Source: JANMCE01 sp031360915
Lineage (GTDB): Bacteria > Actinomycetota > Acidimicrobiia > Acidimicrobiales > Ilumatobacteraceae
NCBI GenBank assembly: GCA_031360915.1
Contig: JANMCE010000367.1
Coordinates: 1 to 5,954 of the forward strand
DNA: 5,954 nucleotides
Reading direction: 5' to 3'
Numbering within the stretch: the first letter of the stretch is position 1; each line of letters starts with the position of its first letter. Of this stretch, positions 1 through 5,509 are shown piece after piece. The position numbers and the translations under genes are program-made. Under the pieces are notes generated by a model, which had not been told where the DNA came from, did no database searches, and was given only the letters and a program-made list of their open reading frames with translations.

Positions 1-125
1 ATCTTGCGTTCGATGTACTGCCCGGATGCCGTGTACTCGGGCCGGTCGGCGCCGCCCGCGAGCACGAGGGTGGGAACGGTTATTTCGGCGAGGCGATCCA
101 TCACCACGCTGTCGTGCTGCAGGTT
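1..125 (-). pseudogene. Alpha/beta hydrolase fragment, 5' end missing, 3' end beyond the window
   Basis: The minus strand reads in one open frame with the pattern LNLQHDSVVMDRLAEI followed by TVPTLVLAGGADRPEY. A stretch 'I-x-V-P-T-L-V-L-x-G' after 'D-R-L' is typical of the core beta strand that precedes the acid residue in alpha/beta hydrolases. This strand normally lies well over 100 residues into the protein. Upstream of about position 125 the frame stays open but no longer looks like this family, and no start codon suits a whole enzyme, so the N-terminal half with the nucleophile elbow is absent here. The loss coincides with the stop codon of the neighbouring small membrane protein gene, suggesting a recombination junction. 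The substrate cannot be guessed. The fragment is short, so the family call is moderate; the truncation is an inference. Confidence 0.5.
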
Positions 126-478
126 CAGCTGTGCTGCTTGATGATGAGAACGCTGAGGACAATCGCTAGGGCGATCGCTCCAACGAGGGGTCTGGCAGCT
201 GCCCTCGTTACCTCAGCTGATGCCGGGCCGTTTTGCGCGTAGGTCGCGCCAGCCAGCACGTCGGTCAGAATGGCGCGGCGTTCCGCAACTTCGAGCTGCA
301 TGGGATTGGCGGCCAAGCGAGACTCGAGAGCGAGACGAGATGCCATTCGCTGATTGGCTGGGATGTCGAAGTCCCACAACTCAGCGCCAGCTTGGTAGCC
401 GCAGGGTTGGCTGGTGCGAATCATATGGCCAACGGTCTGCCCCTTGCCGAAAGAAATGCCGTTGATATGGGAGCGCAT
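125..478 (-). CDS. Small hypothetical protein with C-terminal membrane anchor
   Basis: This 117-residue protein is not recognised. Its N-terminal 90 residues are soluble in character, with a polar region, a WDFDIP motif near residue 35 and a probably helical Arg/Glu/Ala-rich stretch (residues 44-78). Residues 97-113 (PLVGAIALAIVLSVLII) form one hydrophobic segment followed by a short KQHS tail, the layout of a tail-anchored or single-pass protein with the bulk in the cytoplasm. The ATG at 478 is preceded by AAGGTGG at 485-491 with a 6-nt gap, which supports the start. It begins 24 bp after the vapC stop on the same strand with no obvious promoter between, so it may be the third gene of the vapBC operon. 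Codon choice looks like real coding sequence. A link to toxin function is only inferred from position. Confidence 0.6.
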   Translation of the reverse strand: MRSHINGISFGKGQTVGHMIRTSQPCGYQAGAELWDFDIPANQRMASRLALESRLAANPMQLEVAERRAILTDVLAGATYAQNGPASAEVTRAAARPLVGAIALAIVLSVLIIKQHS

Positions 479-502
479 GCGGACCCACCTTGGCAGTCGT
501 CG

Positions 503-904
503 TTAGTCGATGGTGCCGCGGGGCACGATCCATTCGTGGGGCTGGTCGGTGACGGATGCGATGAACTCGAAGTCTTTGTCGTAATGCACGACGGTCAACC
601 GGAGTCGTTCTGCCTGGGCGGCGATGATGAGATCGATCGGCTTGCGTCCTTTCAGCCCGCGGCCCGCAAGCGCCCTTTGGACAACGTCGGCGCGATCGAG
701 ATCTTGCGGGAGTACCGGAACGCGTTCGTACTCAGACACCGCGGCCTCGAAGAGATCCCACTCCGCTTCCGTGCTGGCTGAGAACCTCAACTCCAGCCCG
801 GTGAGGTGCGAGTGTCGAAGCCCGAGCGGTGCAAGCCGTTCCATCGCCTCAGACACTGGGGTACGGACAACCCGGGTGAAGACGGACGTGTCAACGAGGT
901 ACAC
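503..904 (-). CDS. vapC: VapC-type PIN-domain ribonuclease toxin
   Basis: This 133-residue PIN-domain protein is the likely toxin of a type II toxin-antitoxin pair. VapC toxins are Mg2+-dependent ribonucleases that cut tRNA, rRNA or mRNA when free of antitoxin. The acidic active-site pattern is complete: D5 in YLVDTSV, E38 in GLELRFSA, D91 in KPIDLIIAA and D109 in HYDKDFE. Length is normal for the family. The frame is open further upstream, but the GTG at 904 puts the family's usual N-terminus (MYLVDTSV) at the start and overlaps the vapB end by 14 bp, as expected for translational coupling; a weak TGGGGA lies about 10 nt upstream. Function follows from family knowledge; the RNA target is unknown. 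The toxin appears intact. Confidence 0.88.
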   Translation of the reverse strand: MYLVDTSVFTRVVRTPVSEAMERLAPLGLRHSHLTGLELRFSASTEAEWDLFEAAVSEYERVPVLPQDLDRADVVQRALAGRGLKGRKPIDLIIAAQAERLRLTVVHYDKDFEFIASVTDQPHEWIVPRGTID

Positions 905-1145
905 GGGTGCCGATTCCCCACATCTCGTCGCGAGTCGTGTCAGGATCGTCGACCTGGGGAAGCGAAGCAAAGATGGTCATGGCTCTCGTGTGTGCGGCAA
1001 CTCGTGACTCGCGTGCGGCAACTTCGGCGATGACGTCACGAACGTACTCGGACACGCTCTTGTCGGCAGCCTTCGCCAATGCTTCGAGTTCCGCGTTCGT
1101 TGCCTCATCGAACCGAATGGAGCGTGTGACGGTTTTGACTGCCAT
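891..1145 (-). CDS. vapB: VapB-type ribbon-helix-helix antitoxin
   Basis: This 84-residue protein is the antitoxin partner of the PIN toxin just downstream. Residues 7-45 match a ribbon-helix-helix DNA-binding fold: a strand TRSIRF, then a helix with ATNAELEALAKAAD, then SVSEYVRDVIAEVA. Such proteins dimerise, bind their own operator and use the C-terminal tail to wrap and block the toxin; here the tail is residues 60-84, with DDPDTTRDEMWG. A TTG at 1190 would add 15 residues, but the ATG at 1145 is preferred because the ribbon-helix-helix strand then begins at residue 7 and a -10-like box lies immediately upstream. There is no Shine-Dalgarno sequence, which fits a leaderless mRNA. The stop overlaps the vapC start. 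The pair is most likely autorepressed. Confidence 0.85.
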   Translation of the reverse strand: MAVKTVTRSIRFDEATNAELEALAKAADKSVSEYVRDVIAEVAARESRVAAHTRAMTIFASLPQVDDPDTTRDEMWGIGTRVPR

Positions 1146-1170
1146 GTATGACAGTTTATACCTGATGTCA
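1146..1170 (-). promoter_or_regulatory. Probable vapBC promoter and operator, leaderless start
   Basis: Reading the minus strand toward the vapB ATG, TATAAACT spans 1160-1153 and contains TAAACT (1158-1153), which fits the actinobacterial -10 pattern TANNNT. A transcript begun 6-8 nt later would start at or next to the ATG at 1145, consistent with the missing ribosome binding site. No convincing -35 box is seen; GTGAGC about 18 nt upstream is weak. Two overlapping inverted repeats cover the box: TGACA (1170-1166) with TGTCA (1153-1149), and GTAT (1161-1158) with ATAC (1149-1146). Such symmetry over the promoter fits a VapB operator. Promoter and operator roles are inferred. Confidence 0.5.
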
Positions 1171-1199
1171 CGCGAACCGCTCACCGCCAAGATCGAAAG

Positions 1200-1512
1200 C
1201 TACATCGCAGTTTGGATGAGTTTGAGCACGGTCTCCGGATCTCGCACCGACAGCACCACAATTGACCATTGGCTTTGTGCCGGGCGTCCAACTCGAGGAC
1301 AACCGATGGACGGTTTCCGTAGACAACAACTAGCGCCTGACCGCTGCCGCTTGTCGCTCTCGGGCCAACCGTGGCGAGGGTCCGCCCCGGTGCCGTACGA
1401 GCGCCGAACCCATCCGTAGTCGCTCCGGCAGAAGGCGATCCCACGGGCGGTCGACGATCGACGCGCCGAGCACCACCTTGATCGGAATCGACACGTTGTG
1501 CCGGAGCGATGC
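1200..1512 (-). pseudogene. Frameshifted C-terminal remnant of an unrecognised protein
   Basis: Three minus frames each hold a piece of what seems to be one protein. The first piece (about 1509-1441) reads SLRHNVSIPIKVVLGASIV then DRPW. The second (about 1411-1262) reads GFGARTAPGRTLATVG and later LVVVYGNRPSVVLELD. The third (about 1262-1200) reads SIVVLSVRDPETVLKLI and ends QTAM with stop TAG at 1202-1200. The order 'V-x-I-P ... DRPW ... APG ... RPxVVLEL ... LSVxDPExVLxLI' resembles the C-terminal part of small actinobacterial PH-like (pleckstrin-fold) proteins, but this family assignment is from memory of the pattern and is not firm. Two frame changes near 1441 and 1262 make it a pseudogene, or point to sequencing indels. 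One long frame does run through the whole region, but its middle is low-quality Arg/Ser-rich translation. Confidence 0.45.
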
Positions 1513-1844
1513 GACGCGCCGAACCGCTCGATCGCCCGAACGCCAGCCATCAAATGGGGCTCGGTGAGCTCGTAGATCCGGCGCTGAACCGTCGCCGGGT
1601 CCAGGTCGCAGCCCGTGAAGGAACCGGGTCCGCCGGTCGCGTCAGCGACCGCAACCACAACGGTGCCGCTATGGCCGTTGGCGAAGCAAATACTTGCCTC
1701 AACCAACGTCTTGACGGCTTCCATCCGGTTCGGAGGGGTCTGCTTGAAGTCGAGCGTCTGGCTCTCCAAGCTGCCCGCCGCAGCGCTGCTGTGTATTCGT
1801 GTGAGCATCTCGTCGAGGTCGTCGGATGACAGCAGCATGGGCAT
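1513..1844 (-). pseudogene. N-terminal fragment of an AlbA_2/Schlafen-type putative DNA-binding protein
   Basis: From the ATG at 1844 (or the one at 1838) the frame reads MPMLLSSDDLDEMLTRIH, then ESQTLDFKQTPP, EAVKTLVEASICFANG and GTVVVAVADATGG, continuing to RRIYELTEPHLMAGV. The order 'E-S-x-x-L-D-F-K, then K-x-L-V-x-x-x-x-x-F-A-N, then G-x-V-V-V-x-V-x-D' is the signature of the AlbA_2 (Schlafen AlbA) domain, found in putative transcription regulators and some defence proteins. About 110 residues of good match are present. After residue ERFGA the frame becomes Arg/Ser-rich and another protein's remnant begins, so the domain's C-terminal part and any following helix-turn-helix or ATPase portion are gone. 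A TTG at 1892 could extend the start by 16 residues, but the family pattern begins near MLLSSDDLDEM. There is no clear ribosome binding site. Confidence 0.6.
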
Positions 1845-1928
1845 GGTTTGGCAAGAGTTTGGCGGATTCTGCAACTGCAAGGGTTTCGCCAAACTCCGGC
1901 ATTACAGCGTTGTAGTTCGAAGCCTGAT

Positions 1929-2256
1929 TCACTCGTCGTCGAAGTCAACCGACCACGCTCGCCAACGCGTCGTGAATTCACCACCCGATGCTGCTGCTAG
2001 CAAGGCATCCGCGAAGAGGCGGCCGCCAAGGTCTTCGACGCAACCGTCGGCATCCAGGTAGTGCTGCGGGTACGCCGACAGCCACGCTTGGACCAGACCG
2101 AGGAACTCGTCGAGGGTCGGAGCACTGCCGTCCTTGCGAGCGGTCGGCCAGATCGGAGCGAATAGCGCCAACAATCGTGGCAAGATCGCTCGGCTCCCAT
2201 ACAGGAAAGCGCCTCGACAGTGGATCGAGCTCGGGTTCCTTTCCACCATGATGCAT
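1929..2256 (-). pseudogene. Hypothetical gene with a probable frameshift
   Basis: Two overlapping minus frames give complementary protein-like halves. The frame from ATG 2256 reads LDPLSRRFPVWEPSDLATIV then GAIRSDLADR, after which it becomes Arg/Ser/Pro-rich. The frame ending at 1929 reads Arg-rich noise at first, then TLDEFLGLVQAWLSAYPQHY, DADGCVEDLGGRLFADALLA and RWRAWSVDFDDE, with stop TGA. Joining them by a one-base shift near 2131-2145 gives a single acidic, mostly helical protein of about 110 residues. Neither half is recognised as a named family. The first frame is open back to about 2352 without a better start or a ribosome binding site, so the 5' end may also be damaged. Alternatively only the 106-residue frame from ATG 2249 is expressed, but its first third looks non-native. 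Confidence 0.45.
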
Positions 2257-2326
2257 GACGTAGTTGACGTCTATCCAACGAATTCGGGTTACTCCACGCC
2301 AGCATCGGCCGAGATTTTCGAGTTGA

Positions 2327-2351
2327 TGGGCGAGGGGGGACTTGAACTCTC
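2327..2351 (-). other. Decayed tRNA 3' end, possible attachment site
   Basis: The minus strand holds a T-arm-like segment: GAGAG at 2351-2347, loop TTCAAGT at 2346-2340, CCCCC at 2339-2335, then CTCGCCC and A at 2334-2327, the layout of a tRNA T arm, acceptor strand and discriminator base. Three of five T-stem pairs form and two are A-C mismatches. The next bases are TCA, not CCA. No 5' acceptor strand (GGGCGAG), D arm or anticodon arm is present upstream, so this is no functional tRNA. Such remnants are left where integrative elements recombine into tRNA genes. The short motif could also be chance. Confidence 0.4.
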
Positions 2352-2405
2352 ATTTTGGCGTTTTGATCTGTACTAAACCGTGTTGAATTATGCCTCTGAG
2401 CAGGG

Positions 2406-2417
2406 GATTCATGAATC
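2406..2417. repeat. 12-bp perfect palindrome
   Basis: GATTCATGAATC is its own reverse complement. It lies in the 247-bp gene-free gap between the 319-residue gene and the broken hypothetical gene. Ten-base direct copies of CCGTGTTGAA flank it at 2378-2387 and 2419-2428. A dimeric regulator site is possible, but no divergent promoter is recognisable. Confidence 0.35.
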
Positions 2418-2452
2418 GCCGTGTTGAAGCGTACTGTGGATAACTAACCCGT

Positions 2453-2486
2453 TTCTACCCGTCCGGTAGAAGTTCCGGTAGAAGTC
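2453..2486. repeat. Inverted repeat followed by a tandem 12-bp duplication
   Basis: TTCTACC (2453-2459) is followed by GGTAGAA at 2465-2471, and again at 2477-2483 as part of two tandem 12-bp units (2463-2474 and 2475-2486) that differ only at the last base. Either GGTAGAA copy can pair with TTCTACC, giving alternative stems. The site sits just past the stop of the 319-residue gene and could be a weak transcription stop, but there is no T-run. Confidence 0.4.
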
Positions 2487-2503
2487 GGGCAGCCAGCGTC
2501 GAG

Positions 2504-3463
2504 TCACGGGCGTTCCGCTGCTGCCTTCCGGAGGGCGCGAACGAGGCCGAAGCCGGGATACTCCGGACGGCCCGATACGTCGTGGCCGGGGCGTGCGTAG
2601 TCAAGCGCGTAGTACTCACGCCAGTAGCTCTCGACGCGTTGCGTTGTGAGGTCAATGAAGGTCGGGTTGTCGCGTGCGAAGCGGCCATACCGTCGGGCTT
2701 GCCAGCTTCCGATGGTGTGCACATCGCTGAGGCCGACGGCAATGTCCGCGATGATCTCAACGACGTACTCCCCGATGAGCGCAACGACGTAAGGCGCGAC
2801 CCATGGTTCGTCAGCTTGGATTAGCCGGCGAATATGTTCCTGGCGAACATGGCCGTCGTGGTGACGCGAGTACAGGCAGTTGAGCATCAAGCGGTGGTGG
2901 TCCGACAGTCTTACCAAGTCGGCCGACACCGGGGGCGGGTTGTAGATCCGATACGGGATTCGTAGCCAGTCGTCGTAGACCGTTACGTCGAAGGTCGCGT
3001 GGAGTTCGTGGGTGGCGGCTGGCATCGTCGCCAACACCGCCTGGTAGTCCTCCCGCTGGCTTGGTCTGAATGGGAAGACGTCGATCGGCACCGATCGCAG
3101 AGTCAACCGTCGGTTGCGGATCTCTTCTCGGGGCCACGTCAACCACGGCATCGAGTCCCGTTCCAGAAGCTCGTCTCGACTGACTCGATGACCCGCGAGC
3201 TTGCGAGCGCGCCGCTGCGCAGCCCACCGTGCGTTGAAGGCGACGGACCGGCCCCGTTCCTGCATCAGCAGATCCAGCGCGCTAGAAAGCTGAGCCGAGG
3301 TCCATCGGTCGTCGGTGACCCCGACGTTGGTAGCGAGGTACTCCAGCGTGGCTTGGAACCCGAGCGGAGAGAAGCGCTCGACGCAGTGACAGAGCGCGTG
3401 ATAGCGGTGCCCCAAAGGAGCGGCGACGTCGGCGACCTTTCGGGCCTCGGTCATGAATGCCAT
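2504..3463 (-). CDS. Conserved-looking hypothetical protein, 319 residues
   Basis: An intact frame encodes a soluble 319-residue protein of unknown function. The start at 3463 is supported by a strong AAGGAGGA (3480-3473) about 10 nt upstream. The N-terminal part (residues 1-120) is helical and Arg-rich. The C-terminal half carries the most family-like sequence: SDHHRLMLNCLYSRHHDGHV at residues 187-206, PWVAPYVVALIGEYVVEII at 220-238, RVESYWREYYALDY at 276-289 and YPGFGL at 302-307. The aromatic and His-rich pattern and the Y-W-x-x-Y-Y motif give the impression of a conserved actinobacterial family, but no catalytic motif of a known enzyme is visible. The 220-238 segment is moderately hydrophobic but contains Glu residues, so a membrane span is unlikely. 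It lies 82 bp downstream of the frameshifted Cys-rich gene on the same strand, so the two may form an operon. Confidence 0.8.
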   Translation of the reverse strand: MAFMTEARKVADVAAPLGHRYHALCHCVERFSPLGFQATLEYLATNVGVTDDRWTSAQLSSALDLLMQERGRSVAFNARWAAQRRARKLAGHRVSRDELLERDSMPWLTWPREEIRNRRLTLRSVPIDVFPFRPSQREDYQAVLATMPAATHELHATFDVTVYDDWLRIPYRIYNPPPVSADLVRLSDHHRLMLNCLYSRHHDGHVRQEHIRRLIQADEPWVAPYVVALIGEYVVEIIADIAVGLSDVHTIGSWQARRYGRFARDNPTFIDLTTQRVESYWREYYALDYARPGHDVSGRPEYPGFGLVRALRKAAAERP

Positions 3464-3545
3464 AGCTTCCAGTCCTCCTTACTTCGCGCCGGAGGCCTCG
3501 CGCCACGGGTCGATCTCGTCGAGCGGTCGGAGCATGAACTCACCT

Positions 3546-3997
3546 TCATGCGCGACCGCCTCCGATTGCGTTCGTGACGCGCCGGATGAGATCTTGGACC
3601 GCTTTGTCGAACTGCCACCGCTCGAACCGGTAGGTTCCCATCCCTGCATAGTCCCAGTTCGGCCGGTGCGGCTGGCTGAACTCGCTCCACGTCACATACC
3701 CAGGTTCGGTCGTCACCGATACCAACGGTGGCCAACATCCCGACTGGCCACACTCGCAGCCGAGAACAGCGGCCTGCGGCGCGTCAACGCCTCGACCTTC
3801 GTAGTGCTGGTCAAGGGGCCCGAGTTAAAGAACGACGGAATGAGACCAGCGTAGGAACCGGCCGGCTCGTAGCCCATCGACCTTTCGTACTCGCGGACGA
3901 TGTCGATGAGTCGGGTGCCATCCATCGTTGGAACCACCCAATCCACCTGCTGCTCGCGCAAGAGATCAAACCCGAGCACTCTTCTCTCCGCCCTCAT
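3546..3997 (-). pseudogene. Frameshifted hypothetical gene with a Cys-rich motif
   Basis: From ATG 3997 the protein reads MRAERRVLGFDLLREQQVDW, then MDGTRLIDIVREYE and GSYAGLIPSFFN. At about 3823 the frame breaks. The continuation in another frame reads GPLDQHYEGRG, DAPQAAVLGCECGQSGCWPP, EPGYVTWSEFSQPHRPNWDY and GTYRFERWQFDKAVQDLIRR, ending in a TGA at 3548-3546. Restoring one T at this point would give a continuous SFFNFGPLDQHYEG and a protein of about 150 residues. The two halves read as one coherent protein, and the C-E-C-G-x-x-G-C-W-P motif, a possible metal or redox Cys cluster, is distinctive. An earlier ATG at 4030 adds 11 residues and has AGGAAA about 11 nt upstream, so the start is uncertain. 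Function is unknown. The break may be a real mutation or a sequencing indel. Confidence 0.65.
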
Positions 3998-4080
3998 GCT
4001 CTCCAGTTTGCCTCGGGTCGGTCGCCTCATGTGTTGTGGTTTCCTGTTCCGGTCGGAGTTAGCTGTGTGAGTTGGCTGGA

Positions 4081-4122
4081 CGACGTTGTCCCGAGGTCTG
4101 TTGAAGTTTGGTGAGTGATCCC
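4081..4122 (+). repeat. Left inverted end of the IS256-family element
   Basis: This segment aligns with the reverse complement of 5854-5894 at 34 of 42 positions, with one gap. Shared blocks are CGACG, TGTCCCGA, TGTTGAAGT, GGTG and GTGATCCC. Four consecutive mismatches at 4095-4098 and the TT/CC difference at 4108-4109 are the main differences. The GTGATCCC block is repeated in inverted orientation at the transposase start codon. Confidence 0.75.
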
Positions 4123-4193
4123 TCCCTGTGCCCTGTCGTTGCTGGCAGGGTTCGGGGGTCCACCAAAGACACTCGAAAGAGAGGGATCACTCA
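4112..4193 (+). promoter_or_regulatory. Start-masking hairpin before the transposase gene
   Basis: TGAGTGATCCCTC at 4112-4124 is perfectly complementary (13 bp) to GAGGGATCACTCA at 4181-4193. The right arm includes part of the probable ribosome binding site (GAGAGGG, 4179-4185) and the first base of the transposase ATG. An RNA beginning outside the IS would contain both arms and could fold to block translation. An RNA starting between the arms would not. This is the logic known for IS10 and IS50 protection from outside transcription. A nested CCCTG/CAGGG stem (4131-4135 and 4146-4150) lies in the 56-nt loop. No internal promoter is clear. The regulatory role is inferred. Confidence 0.55.
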
Positions 4194-5509
4194 TGAAGAA
4201 GGTACCTGTCGTGAAGATCACGACACCAGCACACGCGCCGATGTTGGCCGATCTGCCGTTCGAAGCGACGGTGATGTTGGCCGATGTGGCCGGCGCGATG
4301 CGAGATGGCTTGTTGGCGTTCTCGGCGGCGGCCGGGTTGGTCGTGATGCGCCAGATGCTCGACGCCGAGTTGGCTTCGATCGTCGGTCCGAAACACGCCA
4401 AGCTCCCTGACCGGGTCGGGAACTGGCATGGGACCACGACCGGCCAGGTCGTGTTGGGCGGTCGAACGGTGTCGGTGGAACGACCCCGCGGTCGCTATGT
4501 CGGCGATGATGCCAGCGGTGGTGGCGGCGAGATCGAGTTGGATACGTGGGCGACGTTCGCGTCCGATGATCTGCTGCGTCAGATTGTTGTCGAGCGGATG
4601 CTGGCCGGGGTCGCGACCCGCCGTCATGTCGACGTGGCCGAGCCGGTCGGCCCGCTTAAGGAACGAGGCATCTCGAAATCGGCGGTGTCACGCCGGTTCG
4701 TGACCGCGACCACTGCGGCGTTGAAAGAGCTGATGGCTCGCGACCTGTCCGGGTTGGAGGTGGCGGTGTTGATGATCGACGGCTTGAATGTCGCGGATCA
4801 GATGATCGTCGTGGCGATGGTCATCACCACTGATGGAACCAAGATCCCCGTCGGTCTGATCTTGGGTGACACCGAGAACACGGTGGTCGTTAAAGACCTC
4901 CTCGCTGATCTGGTCGCCCGCGGTCTGCGCACCGATCAGGGCATTCTGGCGGTGATCGATGGGGCCAAGGCGTTACGGGCTGGGATCATGAAAGTGTTCG
5001 GTGACCAGGCTGTCATCCAAAGATGTACCCTGCATAAGCGACGGAACGTCATCGGATACCTCCCCGTCGAGGACCGCGACACGGTCGACAAGCGCCTGGC
5101 GTTAGCGTTTGCTCAACCCGACCCGGCCAAAGGGTTGAAGGTCTGCCGGGACCTCGCCGCCCAACTCGACAAAACCCACCCCGACGCCGCGGCGAGTCTG
5201 CGCGAAGGCCTCGACGAGATGTTCACCGTCGCCCGTCTCGGGGTCCCCATCCGGCTGCGGCGAACGTTGACGAACACGAACTGTGTCGAGTCGATGATCT
5301 CGATCATCAAGACCTCCGCCGGTCGGGTGAAGAACTGGGGTGACGGCACCATGAAGAAACGATGGATCGCCGCGGGGATGCTCGAAGCCGAACGATCCTT
5401 CCGTCGGGTCAGAGGCCACGCTGACATGCCCGCCCTCACCGCAGCGGTCCACACCGAAATCGTGCACCGCGCCACGGTCAGCCAGGAGACCGACCGTGCC
5501 GTCGCGTAA
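4193..5509 (+). CDS. IS256-family (mutator-type) transposase
   Basis: The 438-residue protein is a DDE transposase that cuts and rejoins the element's ends. Catalytic residues are visible as D196 (VLMIDG), D256 (LAVIDGAKAL) and E366 (NTNCVESMISI). The C-x-x-H of this family is at C278 and H281 (RCTLHKRRN). Other typical landmarks are ERMLAGVATRRH near residue 134, SKSAVSRRF near 161, a long helical insertion between D256 and E366, and WIAAGMLEAERSFRRVRG near 391. Length is normal for the family and no frame break is seen. The frame is open 78 bp further upstream, but the ATG at 4193 follows GAGAGGG by 7 nt and the extra residues would come from the IS end. The last 14 bp overlap the next gene. 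Confidence 0.93.
   Translation: MKKVPVVKITTPAHAPMLADLPFEATVMLADVAGAMRDGLLAFSAAAGLVVMRQMLDAELASIVGPKHAKLPDRVGNWHGTTTGQVVLGGRTVSVERPRGRYVGDDASGGGGEIELDTWATFASDDLLRQIVVERMLAGVATRRHVDVAEPVGPLKERGISKSAVSRRFVTATTAALKELMARDLSGLEVAVLMIDGLNVADQMIVVAMVITTDGTKIPVGLILGDTENTVVVKDLLADLVARGLRTDQGILAVIDGAKALRAGIMKVFGDQAVIQRCTLHKRRNVIGYLPVEDRDTVDKRLALAFAQPDPAKGLKVCRDLAAQLDKTHPDAAASLREGLDEMFTVARLGVPIRLRRTLTNTNCVESMISIIKTSAGRVKNWGDGTMKKRWIAAGMLEAERSFRRVRGHADMPALTAAVHTEIVHRATVSQETDRAVA

Noticed and set aside
233..781. 182-codon plus frame
   Set aside because: It is antisense to the membrane-protein gene and vapC, both of which have better protein signatures and ribosome binding sites.
1997..2353. 118-codon minus frame beginning MRVQVPPRP
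   Set aside because: The opening residues are the well-known accidental translation of a tRNA T arm, and the rest is an off-frame reading of the 1929-2256 gene.
2419..2429. CCGTGTTGAAG resembles the core of the right IS end (TGTTGAAG)
   Set aside because: Only about nine bases match, with no extended similarity, so a relic IS end is not supported.
3479..3535. Minus-strand 18-codon frame MLRPLDEIDPWREASGAK just before the 319-residue gene
   Set aside because: The frame is open upstream and reads protein-like (HEGEF before it), so it may be a tail of the frameshifted gene or chance; the upstream AAGGTGAG is too close to the ATG and there is no other support.
2999..3577. 192-codon plus frame
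   Set aside because: It lies antisense to the 319-residue gene and has no recognisable motif.
4101..4129. TTGAAG at 4101-4106 as a -35 box for the transposase
   Set aside because: The matching -10 position (CCCTGT) is poor, so no promoter is claimed.
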